23,044 nucleotides of DNA from Euryarchaeota archaeon UBA596 (GTDB lineage: Archaea; Thermoplasmatota; Poseidoniia; Poseidoniales; Poseidoniaceae): the NCBI GenBank assembly GCA_002498205.1, contig DAGQ01000054.1, positions 1 to 23,044 on the forward strand. The letters run 5' to 3'. Both the position numbers and the translations under genes were made by a program. Of this stretch, positions 7,924 through 17,391 are shown one piece after another (positions within the stretch are counted from its first letter, which is position 1; every line of letters begins with the position of its first letter). The notes below the pieces were generated by a model, which saw nothing but the letters and a program-made list of their open reading frames with translations, did no database searches and was not told where the DNA came from.

Positions 7924-10900
7924 ATGATTTCACACACAGAAATTCAGTCAGAACGCGCAATTAAAAATGAATTAAATTTGCTAATAAATAAGCAAAGAAC
8001 TTCAATTTTAATGATTTTAATGCTTTTAGTAGTTACATTTACGTCAATTCAATTTGCATCTTGGCAGGCAATGGCGTCAAGTGACCAAGATGGAGATGGT
8101 TTAATCACTTCAATTGAATATTTGTTGAATACTCAAATTCAAAATTGGGATTCTGATGGAGATTCCCTTCCAGATGGTTGGGAATGGAAATATGGATTGA
8201 ATCCATTAAGTGCTTCTGTGGGGGACGATGGCCAAACTGGAGATCCAGATGGAGACCAATTAACAAATCTTCAAGAATATTCATATGGGCTTCCTGCTAA
8301 TTGGGATAATGCCAACACTCCTGATATATTGGATAACGGAGTTTGGTGGAATGGTACAGTTCCAGTAAATAATTGGAATGAAGAAGATGCTCTTCAATAT
8401 AATCAGCCAGGATGTGGTGATTCTGGTGCAGATGGTGTTGGTGGAATCATTTTATGTGATGAAGACCCTGTAGGGGATATCTGTACAGATGGTTTTGATA
8501 ATGATCATGATGGTCAGATAGACTCTCAAGATTCTGATAATGATGGTGATGCTGTTTGTGGAAGTAATGATGACGACGGTGATGGATTAATTGACGAAGA
8601 TCCGTATGGTTGGGACTCTGATGGTGATGGATTAAGTGATGGTTGGGAGGTTGCAAATAGTTTAGATCCAACAGATCCAACAGGAGATAATGGTGCATTA
8701 GGAGATCCTGATGGAGATGGAATGGCTAATATTTACGAATTTATTAATCCTAGCTGGAACACTCAATGTAATGGAGCAGATTGCTTTAGGCCTGCACCAT
8801 CACATTATGCACCTTCTGATGAAATGACAGGAACTGAAACACCTTGTAATCCAGTAACAGGAGACGGACCTGCAGGATGTGCAACTCTGGTTGCAGAAGT
8901 TGATGGAAATACTCAAACAAACCCAAATAATCCTGATTCAGATGGTGATACTATTAGTGATGGTGACGAAGTTAATATTTGGCTTACAGATCCAACTGAA
9001 GCAGATACCGATGGTGATGGGATAAATGATGGTATAGAAATAAACAGCGGATATGGTAATCCTGCACAGGCTACAGATCCTCGAAATAATAACACAGATG
9101 GTGATGCTTGGGACGATGGCGAAGAAGATATTAATTTCAATGGTCAAATAGATGGGAATGAAAGTGATCCAACAAGAAGAGAAGATACTGGAGATTTTGA
9201 TGAAGATGGAATCGACAACTGGGAAGAAAATTTGACATGTACTGAATGGAATAATGCAGATACAGATTACGGTGGAGTTTTAGATGGTGATGAAGTAAAT
9301 CCACTACATGGAACAGATCCTTGTGATTCATTAGTAGATGCTCAAGCAAGTATACTTTCATGGGGGGCTGCTACTTTGACTCTTAGTGATTCAAGTCCTT
9401 TTAATCCAAATGGAGGGAAGGGTTGGTATGAAAGTACTTCGGGAATTTTAACAGAGTTCTCTTATGCTTCTAGGGTAGGAAATCAATTGACAAATGTAGA
9501 TGTTGCACCTGTTGCTGGAGATATTGTATTGGCTAAAGATGGATCTTGGTGTAGGATGGAAGCAGAAGCAGATGGAACTTTATCCACTACACGTCAATAT
9601 TGTGATGATGATTATTACGATACAGATGGAGATGGACTTGCGGATTGGCAAGAAAGAACAGCATTTTTTGGATATTTTTCGAATTTTACTAATGTAGATT
9701 CAGATGGAGATGGGCAAAATGACTATGATGAAGTTATGGGTGCCACAGATCCAACAATTGCTTGTGAAAATTCATTAGATGCAGATGGTGATGGAGTAAA
9801 TGATTATTTTGAAACAACTACTGGATGTAATTTAGTATATATTGGTGTATTAAGTGGAGGTAATGATAATTATATTACAGATCCTTTAATTTTTGACACT
9901 GATAATGGAGGAGTCAGCGATTATCAAGAATATTTCGATGGTACAAATCCTGAAAATGACCCCTCTGATGATATTAATCCACAAGATACAGATGGTGATG
10001 GAATTCCAGATTCAATAGAAAATCTTACTGGTACTGATTGGAGAAATCCAGATACAGATGGAGGGGGGATGTCAGATTATGCTGAATGTCCACCTCAGTT
10101 TTGGGGGACTCTTTGCGTTGGTTCTAATTATGACCCATTTGATCCTACAGACGATGTTACAAATGAAGATGTAATATTTTGGGCAAATACCACAAGTAAT
10201 CCTTTTGATAGAGATGACCTTTTGTATTGGAGAGTCAATACTTATGACAATTATACTGGGGGAGGGTATGGTGTTGATGCAGCATCTCATCCAATCCAAT
10301 TGATGAGTCCAAATTATCTCAATACTACTTGGATTGCCGATAATACTTATTCTAATGGGACAGTTACATGGAATATGGCTTATAATACTCCTTTTTCAGG
10401 AGGTTTACCTGTTCCAATGCCTCATAATTGGGAAGCATTGGATATTTGGAATGATCCTACTGCAAAACTAGAACGTTCTGATTGGACCTCAAAAGTATCT
10501 TCCGATGGTTCGCCTTTGTTTGAATTAACAACACAAGCAAAACAGTTGTGGTTTGAAGGTGCTGAACTTGATGATTCAGAACCTCATGTACCTAGTCCAT
10601 TAGAACTAAGTTTACCTTCATATTTCTCCGATGGGGTGTCTAATGAGTCAGTTGTAAATACAATTACTCAAGATGTAATAGCCGATTCTGGAGAAACTAG
10701 TGGTTATGGGATGGCAAATGCACTAGCTCAACATTTGAGACAAGGCAACGGGTCATTATTTTATCAAATAAATTTCAATGGTTCAGGAGTAGATCCAAGT
10801 GATGATATCGTTTGGCATATTCTTGAAAATTCACTTGAAGGTACTTGTTCTGATTTTGTTACTGTGTTTGTAACAATGGCTAGACTTGCTGGAATTCCTG

Positions 10901-13900
10901 CACGTAAGGTTTCAGGTTACCTGAATGGTGTTCAGACATTAGATGGTTATGAGGTATCTAGTTCTGATGGTGCTGTTTGGGCAGAAGTACATCTTCGTAG
11001 TAGTTCTACGAATGCTGATATGGGTTGGATTCCAATAGATCCCTGCCCTCAACCATTGGAAATAGAATTAGTAAATATGACCTTTATTCCAAATGAGTGG
11101 GATAGGGATGGATCAGCAGATTTAACTGTTGAAGGAGATCTAATTTATTCAAGTAATGGGACTGGAATTGAAGGTAATACTGTAAGAGCTTATCTTGCAC
11201 CATCTCCTGCTGACTCAGAATCATCACCAGTTACAGATTCATCAATGTTAATTGGAACAGCTGCAACCACAAATGCAACAGGACATTTCATTATTACGGG
11301 ATTACCTTCCGAAGCGATTATGCCTGGTTTTCAGAAGATAGTCGTTGTTAATTCTGCAGACACTTATATTCCACCAAGGATTCATGAATATCCTGGCCAT
11401 ATTAATGTCACAGATGATAGTATTCTCGTTCATACTTCATCTACCACAATTGGTCAAGGTGCTACTACGGACTTTAGTGGAACTTTATCATATGAAAATA
11501 GCCCATTTTTAGATGTTTCAGAAATGGCTAATCTTACGGTACAATTAGATTATGTTTCACAGATTTCTGGCGTAGAATCATTAACAACTGATGTCGGTAA
11601 AGGTGGTGATTGGTCATTCCAACTTTCTTTAGATCCATCTGAACCTCTTGGTCCATTACAATTTACAGTTATATTCTCGGGTTGGGAAGATCCCGATGAA
11701 ACTTATCCTGGTTCTCCAATACATTTGCGTTCAACATCAATTTTAGTTAATGCTACAGTCTCATTAGCTCCTAATGTTGAAGCTACTGTTGAGGGTAATG
11801 ATCCTACAAATAGTTCGAAATTATTAGTTGGAGATACTGTATATGTAAATGGCTCGGCAAATAGTGCTGGTGCTAATCCCTCTCCAATGGATGGATTGCT
11901 TGAATTAGGAATTAGAACTAATGGTTCTGGTTTAGATTATTTAGTAGTATTTAATCAATCAGTAAATGGTAGTTTTTCTATCGTTCATCAACTTAATGCT
12001 TCAGATATAAATATTCCAGCAGGTAATGTTGATGTTAGAGTCCGGTTTTATCCAACTACTTTGGATACAACCGATGATGCGGATTTGCCCAATGATTATC
12101 TTCTAAGAAGTTACTTGATTTTTGAAATATTTGCTAATCCACAAATGAGAGGCTCTGATGCTAATGTTGCTGTAACTGCTAAAGATCATCGTGGAATAAG
12201 TACTGATTTAGATTTAACAGGTACCTTTGAACACTTCTTTGATGGAGCACCAATTAATACTAGTGTAGATCCTTCAAACCCAATTCCTGTTAGTTGGGCA
12301 ACATTGGCTTCATTACTTCCTGGTGATTATTTATTCGAAACATCATTTACAGGTTCTGAATTATATGAACCTTCTAGCGGTCAAGAATTTATTAGAATTC
12401 AAGGTAATGCAGAATTAGATGTGGCATTAAGCTCTAATTGGGTACACATAGGGACTACGGGGTATCTGACTGGCCAATTAATAGATGAACAAAAAAATCC
12501 ACCAGGGCCTATTACAGGTAATGGGACAGAATTTGTTCTTCAGATTTTTGGACAAAACCAAATAAGAGACAATATTATTGGAAACGGTTCTTTAGATACA
12601 AATACAGGAGAATTCAATATTTCTTTTGTTATGCCTTCAGGATTAGCAGCAGGGATTTATCAGATATCATTAACCGCAGAAGGAATGATTGATCCTGCAT
12701 ATTATTTGATGCCTAGACCTCTAAATCTCTCTGTAGGTTTAGAATCTGAATTTTCTTTAGAAGTTGTAGATTCAGAAGGTGATCTTGTTTCAGGCGCTAA
12801 TGTATTGAATGCACCATTAAGTGGTGATTTGGAATTTGGAGTATTTGCAATCGATGTTGGGAATAATTCCAGAGTAAAAGATAGGACGATTCATGCAATC
12901 TTTGACTGGAATGGTAGTCAACAAGTTATTCCTGATGAAGTTACTCAAGAATGGACAATCTCTGATGGAAGGGGTGGAACTACAGTCGAGGGTGGATCTG
13001 CTAATTTCACTTGGACAATACCTGGTGGAACTGCACCTGGAACGTATGTTTTGAGGATATATATTGATGATGATGTCACAGATTTAATTTCAGACATGGG
13101 TGGTGCAAGATGGCTAGGGAATGAAACATTTGTAGATGTAACTATTCAAGTTCCATCAGCAGTGGTGATTGATTGGATACAACCAGAAGTTACTGCTGGA
13201 TCATCCTTTAATGTAGCAGGATATGTAGAAGATGGAGACGATAATACAAGGGTATTCAATGGCCCAATTTCACTAAAGGTTTACTTTTTGAGTGATGAAG
13301 AAGAAGCTTTAGTTGCTACATACACAACTAATACGACTGGTTGGTTTAACATTACATCTCAAACAGATTCATCTCTTGATGGAGTGGCAAGTGGAGATAG
13401 AACGGTTGTAGTTGAAGTGATTAATGGTTCAAACATCTACTATCTTCCAAGTTCATCACAGGCACCTATACATGTTACAGGAGTTAGTGCTTTTGTTGAA
13501 CTAAATCATACCGCTCCAATAATTATTAACAGAGGAGATACATTGGAGGTATTTGCAAATCTAGTAGAGACTTCAGCAACATGTTCTGCTTGTGCATATG
13601 ATACACCAATTGATGTACGTCAAAAGAATAAACCAGTATTATTGTTGGTTGATGAGACTTGGTTACCAGGGCAAGTTACAAATTCATCTGGTGGTGTAGG
13701 ATTTACATACACTATTCCTTATGATCAACCCTTAGGAACTATTGTAATTTCCTTGATTTATAATGGATCTAATGATGTTCACCCAACAGTTAGGAATTTA
13801 CCATCTACTATTGTGCGTTCATTGACTATCTTGGTTATGGACCCGATTACAGAAAATCCACTTGCTGGTGGTAATTTTAATCTTTCAGGAACAATAGAAT

Positions 13901-16896
13901 CTGATAATGGTACAATTTTAATGAATAGGAATGGAATACCCTTAATTGCACAGATACAGATTACAATGGATGGTCAATCTGTTCAGTATTTAGATGGTCA
14001 AATTAATTCTAATGGTACTTGGTATGCAACAGTTTATGTTGAACCAACAACGTCTGCAGGTACTCATGAAATTAGGGCTGCTTATAATCCACAAGTACCT
14101 TTTTACATTAACAGTTCTGTATTTGATACTATAGATATTCAAGGTTATTCAGTACTTGATTTCCTTGAACCTGGAAATTTGAAAAATAGTGATACTCAGG
14201 ATAGGGGTGGTAGTATTGATGTTGTTGTGAGGGTATTTGATAATGCAGGTCAACCAATACCTAATGCGATGGTTGATGTTGAATTACTAAATACTGCAGA
14301 AACAGGATCTTTGATAACTAATGCTTCAGGATTAGGTGAAGTTACAATTAATATTCCCCAAGATGTAAATCCTGGAATATTTACTTTACATGCAGTGTGG
14401 GCTGGAAATATTGGTACTTTTGGAACTGTGGGAATTATTGGAGGAAATACCTCCGTTGATTTCGTTGTACTGGCTCATACAGATTTAAGTCTAGATTCAG
14501 TGCAAGGTAGTATGATTGTAGGCGAAAATATTTGGGTAAATGGAACTTTACTTGATGATGCAGGAAATCCACTTTTAGGTGAAGACGGGCTTCCATCAGG
14601 TGGATTGGTAAGGCTATATGTTGATGATATGCCGATGGCTACAGCAATAAGTGATGGAGATACTGGATTTTATTCTATTGAATATGAATTGCCTGAATGG
14701 ATGAGTGCAGGAACACATGATATGAGGGTTGTATTTAGTGGAGGATTCCTTTGGGTTGCTCCATATGCTAGTGGCGATTCAGAGAATCCAGAATTCTATT
14801 GGAATTCTACTGACCCAATACCGGATCAAGAATTTGATGTATATGTTCCAACTGATATTATTATTATTACTCCACAAGGAAGCCAAGTTGATCGTGGTTC
14901 TGATTTAATTATTAATGGTACATTAGTTGATATTCAAAATAGATTACTCCCTGGAAGAACAATGCAAGTATTCGTAGGTGAAAATGATGGTTCAGCTGAT
15001 TATTTTGTTACGACTAATGAATATGGGGTATTTACAATTTCATTACGTGTCCCTGAAGATCAACAATTAGGGGAATTAGATATTACATTAAGGTTTGATG
15101 GTGATGATTACAATTTAAGTTCTGAATCAGTTTCAAGTTGGTATGTATATAGTACGACTACAGTAACTATTGGTGAATTATCCCCGCAAACATTAGGTGA
15201 TGATATCACAATAACAGGAACAATTTTTGATAATCTTGATGTTCCATTAAATGAACATCAGTTGAGAATAATTGTTGATGGAATAGAAATAGGAATCATC
15301 AATAGTAGTTCTGATGGTACTTGGTCCTTTGTTTGGACGATTCCTAGTGGTACAGATTGGGGTGAACATACAGTTGGTGTAAGGGCTCCTGGTCAAGGGT
15401 ATTATCGTGAAAGTTATGCAGAAACTCCACTATTTGTTGCTCATAGAAGCGCTCTAGAATATAGTTTAGAGGAAGAATCCGTTGTAAGAGGTGGATCTTG
15501 GAATCTTTCGGGAGTTTTATATGATGAAGATGATTTATCGAATATTGGATTAGGTAATGAAACACTTCATGTATATCTTGATGGTGTTTTACAGGATACT
15601 CTGATAATAACAGAATCTGATGGAACATGGACTTATTCTTTACCAGTTGAGATGTCTTTAGACCGAGGGGAACATACAATTTTAGTTGAATTTGATGGGA
15701 CCATAACTCATGTTGGTAGTTCTCAAGAGGTTGATGTAGATGCATGGTCAGAAGTAGAAATAACATTTATGGATTTATCTTCGGAATATAGTGTAAGGGG
15801 TTCGGATGAATTCCCAATTGAGATCTATGGTGAAATTGCAGAGATTGGTGGTAATAATTTGAAATTTTCAAATTTATCGATTTCACTCTTAACTGCTGAT
15901 GGAACTCTAATTTCAAGCCAATTGAATTGGACTGTAATTGGAACACAGTTGTTCTACATTAATGCAGTAGCTCCCAATAATTTAGAACCAGGGAATGTTA
16001 TACTTATTATAGAATTTTCAGGTTCTGATGATGAGTATTTATTATCTAAGTCAACAAACTACACTATGATGTTAAAGGTTGATGCCACATTTACTACAAC
16101 TTTAGATCCAATTGTGATAGATGAAAGAGAAGATGTTTATGGGAATATATCTGTTAGTGCTGATGATACTGGACAACCTTTAGATGGAATAAGTGTAATT
16201 TTAACTCTATCAAATGAATCGGGACAATTATTGACTAGGACGTTAATTACAGATGAATTTGGAGTTGCTGAAATTATATTAGAAAACACTCCTCCGTATT
16301 CTGACTCTAGTTCATTTGGTACCGTAAGTATAGAGATTTCTTCTGACGATGCTAGGATATCTAACAAATCATTGGTTACATTACAGGCTAGAATACCAGA
16401 GGCTCTGGTGTATCAATCTATTGAAGCTGAAGGTGAATCTTCTCCATTTGTTTGGGCATCATTATTGGCTTTGATTGCTTTAGCAGCCTTTGGAGCATTT
16501 TGGTATAGAAAGAGAAAGCAAGATGTATTGGATGAGATAGCAAGTATCTTTAGTTATACAGCTGAATTATTAGCGCATGGAGATGAAGTTCGGGAATCTA
16601 TTTTCCATTGCTATGAAGATCTTTGTAGAGTTTTAACAAAACATGGATATTTGAGAAGGGATTTTGAAACAGTAAGGGAATTTGAAATGGCTTTAAGGAG
16701 TGCACTTCCAATACGTGAAGATTCATTAGTAGAGTTAGATAATGTCTTTGAAGAAGCAAGATATTCAAGACATGAATTGAATGCTCAAGATTCATTAAGG
16801 GCACAATCTGCTTTAGAGGGTGTACAAAGTGAATTAGTAAGGATGAACGTTGGAAAAGGCGGTAGAGAAGATTCAGTCCCAGAAATTGAAGCTTAG
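7924..16896 (+). CDS. Giant cell-surface protein: TSP3 repeats, transglutaminase, Ig-like repeats, TM, DUF4129-like tail
   Basis: A 2990-aa membrane-anchored exoprotein. A basic N-terminus and hydrophobic segment (about 26-50) form a long signal peptide. Residues 54 to about 745 are thrombospondin type 3-like calcium-binding repeats of the DSDGDGLSDGWE type. A transglutaminase-core domain follows (about 900-1045) with an intact triad: C975 (GTCSDF), H1023 (AEVHL) and D1039 (PIDPC). It could crosslink proteins or act as a cysteine protease/amidase. Residues 1050-2830 hold many Ig-like modules and numerous N-X-S/T sequons. A TM helix (about 2842-2861) and basic YRKRK stop-transfer lead to a cytoplasmic helical domain (2866-2990) with the HGYLRRDFETVREFE and FEEARYS features of DUF4129, a known partner of bacterial transglutaminase-like proteins. 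The ATG is preceded by GAGGTGA. The substrate is unknown. Confidence 0.92.
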   Translation: MISHTEIQSERAIKNELNLLINKQRTSILMILMLLVVTFTSIQFASWQAMASSDQDGDGLITSIEYLLNTQIQNWDSDGDSLPDGWEWKYGLNPLSASVGDDGQTGDPDGDQLTNLQEYSYGLPANWDNANTPDILDNGVWWNGTVPVNNWNEEDALQYNQPGCGDSGADGVGGIILCDEDPVGDICTDGFDNDHDGQIDSQDSDNDGDAVCGSNDDDGDGLIDEDPYGWDSDGDGLSDGWEVANSLDPTDPTGDNGALGDPDGDGMANIYEFINPSWNTQCNGADCFRPAPSHYAPSDEMTGTETPCNPVTGDGPAGCATLVAEVDGNTQTNPNNPDSDGDTISDGDEVNIWLTDPTEADTDGDGINDGIEINSGYGNPAQATDPRNNNTDGDAWDDGEEDINFNGQIDGNESDPTRREDTGDFDEDGIDNWEENLTCTEWNNADTDYGGVLDGDEVNPLHGTDPCDSLVDAQASILSWGAATLTLSDSSPFNPNGGKGWYESTSGILTEFSYASRVGNQLTNVDVAPVAGDIVLAKDGSWCRMEAEADGTLSTTRQYCDDDYYDTDGDGLADWQERTAFFGYFSNFTNVDSDGDGQNDYDEVMGATDPTIACENSLDADGDGVNDYFETTTGCNLVYIGVLSGGNDNYITDPLIFDTDNGGVSDYQEYFDGTNPENDPSDDINPQDTDGDGIPDSIENLTGTDWRNPDTDGGGMSDYAECPPQFWGTLCVGSNYDPFDPTDDVTNEDVIFWANTTSNPFDRDDLLYWRVNTYDNYTGGGYGVDAASHPIQLMSPNYLNTTWIADNTYSNGTVTWNMAYNTPFSGGLPVPMPHNWEALDIWNDPTAKLERSDWTSKVSSDGSPLFELTTQAKQLWFEGAELDDSEPHVPSPLELSLPSYFSDGVSNESVVNTITQDVIADSGETSGYGMANALAQHLRQGNGSLFYQINFNGSGVDPSDDIVWHILENSLEGTCSDFVTVFVTMARLAGIPARKVSGYLNGVQTLDGYEVSSSDGAVWAEVHLRSSSTNADMGWIPIDPCPQPLEIELVNMTFIPNEWDRDGSADLTVEGDLIYSSNGTGIEGNTVRAYLAPSPADSESSPVTDSSMLIGTAATTNATGHFIITGLPSEAIMPGFQKIVVVNSADTYIPPRIHEYPGHINVTDDSILVHTSSTTIGQGATTDFSGTLSYENSPFLDVSEMANLTVQLDYVSQISGVESLTTDVGKGGDWSFQLSLDPSEPLGPLQFTVIFSGWEDPDETYPGSPIHLRSTSILVNATVSLAPNVEATVEGNDPTNSSKLLVGDTVYVNGSANSAGANPSPMDGLLELGIRTNGSGLDYLVVFNQSVNGSFSIVHQLNASDINIPAGNVDVRVRFYPTTLDTTDDADLPNDYLLRSYLIFEIFANPQMRGSDANVAVTAKDHRGISTDLDLTGTFEHFFDGAPINTSVDPSNPIPVSWATLASLLPGDYLFETSFTGSELYEPSSGQEFIRIQGNAELDVALSSNWVHIGTTGYLTGQLIDEQKNPPGPITGNGTEFVLQIFGQNQIRDNIIGNGSLDTNTGEFNISFVMPSGLAAGIYQISLTAEGMIDPAYYLMPRPLNLSVGLESEFSLEVVDSEGDLVSGANVLNAPLSGDLEFGVFAIDVGNNSRVKDRTIHAIFDWNGSQQVIPDEVTQEWTISDGRGGTTVEGGSANFTWTIPGGTAPGTYVLRIYIDDDVTDLISDMGGARWLGNETFVDVTIQVPSAVVIDWIQPEVTAGSSFNVAGYVEDGDDNTRVFNGPISLKVYFLSDEEEALVATYTTNTTGWFNITSQTDSSLDGVASGDRTVVVEVINGSNIYYLPSSSQAPIHVTGVSAFVELNHTAPIIINRGDTLEVFANLVETSATCSACAYDTPIDVRQKNKPVLLLVDETWLPGQVTNSSGGVGFTYTIPYDQPLGTIVISLIYNGSNDVHPTVRNLPSTIVRSLTILVMDPITENPLAGGNFNLSGTIESDNGTILMNRNGIPLIAQIQITMDGQSVQYLDGQINSNGTWYATVYVEPTTSAGTHEIRAAYNPQVPFYINSSVFDTIDIQGYSVLDFLEPGNLKNSDTQDRGGSIDVVVRVFDNAGQPIPNAMVDVELLNTAETGSLITNASGLGEVTINIPQDVNPGIFTLHAVWAGNIGTFGTVGIIGGNTSVDFVVLAHTDLSLDSVQGSMIVGENIWVNGTLLDDAGNPLLGEDGLPSGGLVRLYVDDMPMATAISDGDTGFYSIEYELPEWMSAGTHDMRVVFSGGFLWVAPYASGDSENPEFYWNSTDPIPDQEFDVYVPTDIIIITPQGSQVDRGSDLIINGTLVDIQNRLLPGRTMQVFVGENDGSADYFVTTNEYGVFTISLRVPEDQQLGELDITLRFDGDDYNLSSESVSSWYVYSTTTVTIGELSPQTLGDDITITGTIFDNLDVPLNEHQLRIIVDGIEIGIINSSSDGTWSFVWTIPSGTDWGEHTVGVRAPGQGYYRESYAETPLFVAHRSALEYSLEEESVVRGGSWNLSGVLYDEDDLSNIGLGNETLHVYLDGVLQDTLIITESDGTWTYSLPVEMSLDRGEHTILVEFDGTITHVGSSQEVDVDAWSEVEITFMDLSSEYSVRGSDEFPIEIYGEIAEIGGNNLKFSNLSISLLTADGTLISSQLNWTVIGTQLFYINAVAPNNLEPGNVILIIEFSGSDDEYLLSKSTNYTMMLKVDATFTTTLDPIVIDEREDVYGNISVSADDTGQPLDGISVILTLSNESGQLLTRTLITDEFGVAEIILENTPPYSDSSSFGTVSIEISSDDARISNKSLVTLQARIPEALVYQSIEAEGESSPFVWASLLALIALAAFGAFWYRKRKQDVLDEIASIFSYTAELLAHGDEVRESIFHCYEDLCRVLTKHGYLRRDFETVREFEMALRSALPIREDSLVELDNVFEEARYSRHELNAQDSLRAQSALEGVQSELVRMNVGKGGREDSVPEIEA
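8083..10158 (+). repeat. Coding region of thrombospondin type 3-like calcium-binding repeats
   Basis: GATGG(A/T)GATGG-type codon strings recur at irregular spacing and encode DxDGDG loops over about 690 residues of the giant protein. The repetition is at protein level with diverged DNA, so it is not a minisatellite. Each loop is expected to bind calcium. Confidence 0.85.
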
Positions 16897-17390
16897 AATT
16901 TAATACTCAAGTTATTGGAAGACCAGTTAGCGATAGGTTCGTTAGCCATTTTCGGTAGTAAAAAAGTGCGTACTATCTGATTTTGCTCTATTTCTGATGG
17001 GTTTATTGAAAGTTTTATTGCCCAATTTGAATCGATATTTGTATATTCAATATTTACATTCTTTTCAGAAATTCCTTTGAATGGAATTTGTAGTGTGTTT
17101 TCATTTACAGCACCATTGAATTCATGTGCAATTGAAACAATTGATATCATTTTTTGATTTTGATTAGTGTGTTCGGGATTTTTTCCAGAAATTTCTGTAA
17201 TAACCTTTTGATTTGAAATTGCTTCTGTCAAATGTTGTGCTTGATCAAAAAAGGCATTATGTAATTCTTCGGGGGATGTTGATAAACTATGGATATTTGG
17301 CTTTAAAAGATCTTTTTCATCCACTTCCTCTGATTCAAGGTGTAGTGGCTGCCATTCCATCCCCATGCATAGCCCTCTCATCGGACTCAT
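16893..17390 (-). CDS. Conserved-looking protein of unknown function coupled to the helicase
   Basis: A 165-aa protein I do not recognise. The ATG at 17390 begins one base after the helicase stop codon (TGA-A-ATG), an arrangement typical of translational coupling; the open frame extends to 17453 but would overlap helicase coding sequence. Near the start is an unusual Met/Cys-rich stretch (MSPMRGLCMGMEW), followed by a helical acidic middle and a C-terminal half that looks beta-rich. No signal peptide or TM helix is visible, so it is probably cytoplasmic. It ends tail-to-tail with the giant surface gene, the two stop codons overlapping. Its position suggests a partner or regulator of the helicase, but that is inference only. 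Confidence 0.75.
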   Translation of the reverse strand: MSPMRGLCMGMEWQPLHLESEEVDEKDLLKPNIHSLSTSPEELHNAFFDQAQHLTEAISNQKVITEISGKNPEHTNQNQKMISIVSIAHEFNGAVNENTLQIPFKGISEKNVNIEYTNIDSNWAIKLSINPSEIEQNQIVRTFLLPKMANEPIANWSSNNLSIKF

Positions 17391-17391
17391 T

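Noticed and set aside
8447..9361. Several minus-strand His/Leu/Ser/Ile-rich frames opposite the TSP3 region
   Set aside because: They are low-complexity mirrors of GATGG-type codons in the giant gene, with no ribosome sites.
8083..10158. Possible CRISPR array or minisatellite
   Set aside because: The recurring GATGGTGATGG strings are irregularly spaced, in frame, and encode diverged calcium loops; there are no constant-length spacers.
15344..15766. A 140-codon minus-strand frame opposite the giant gene
   Set aside because: Its His/Leu/Gln-rich composition is the antisense of Ig-like repeat codons; the plus-strand frame is clearly coding.
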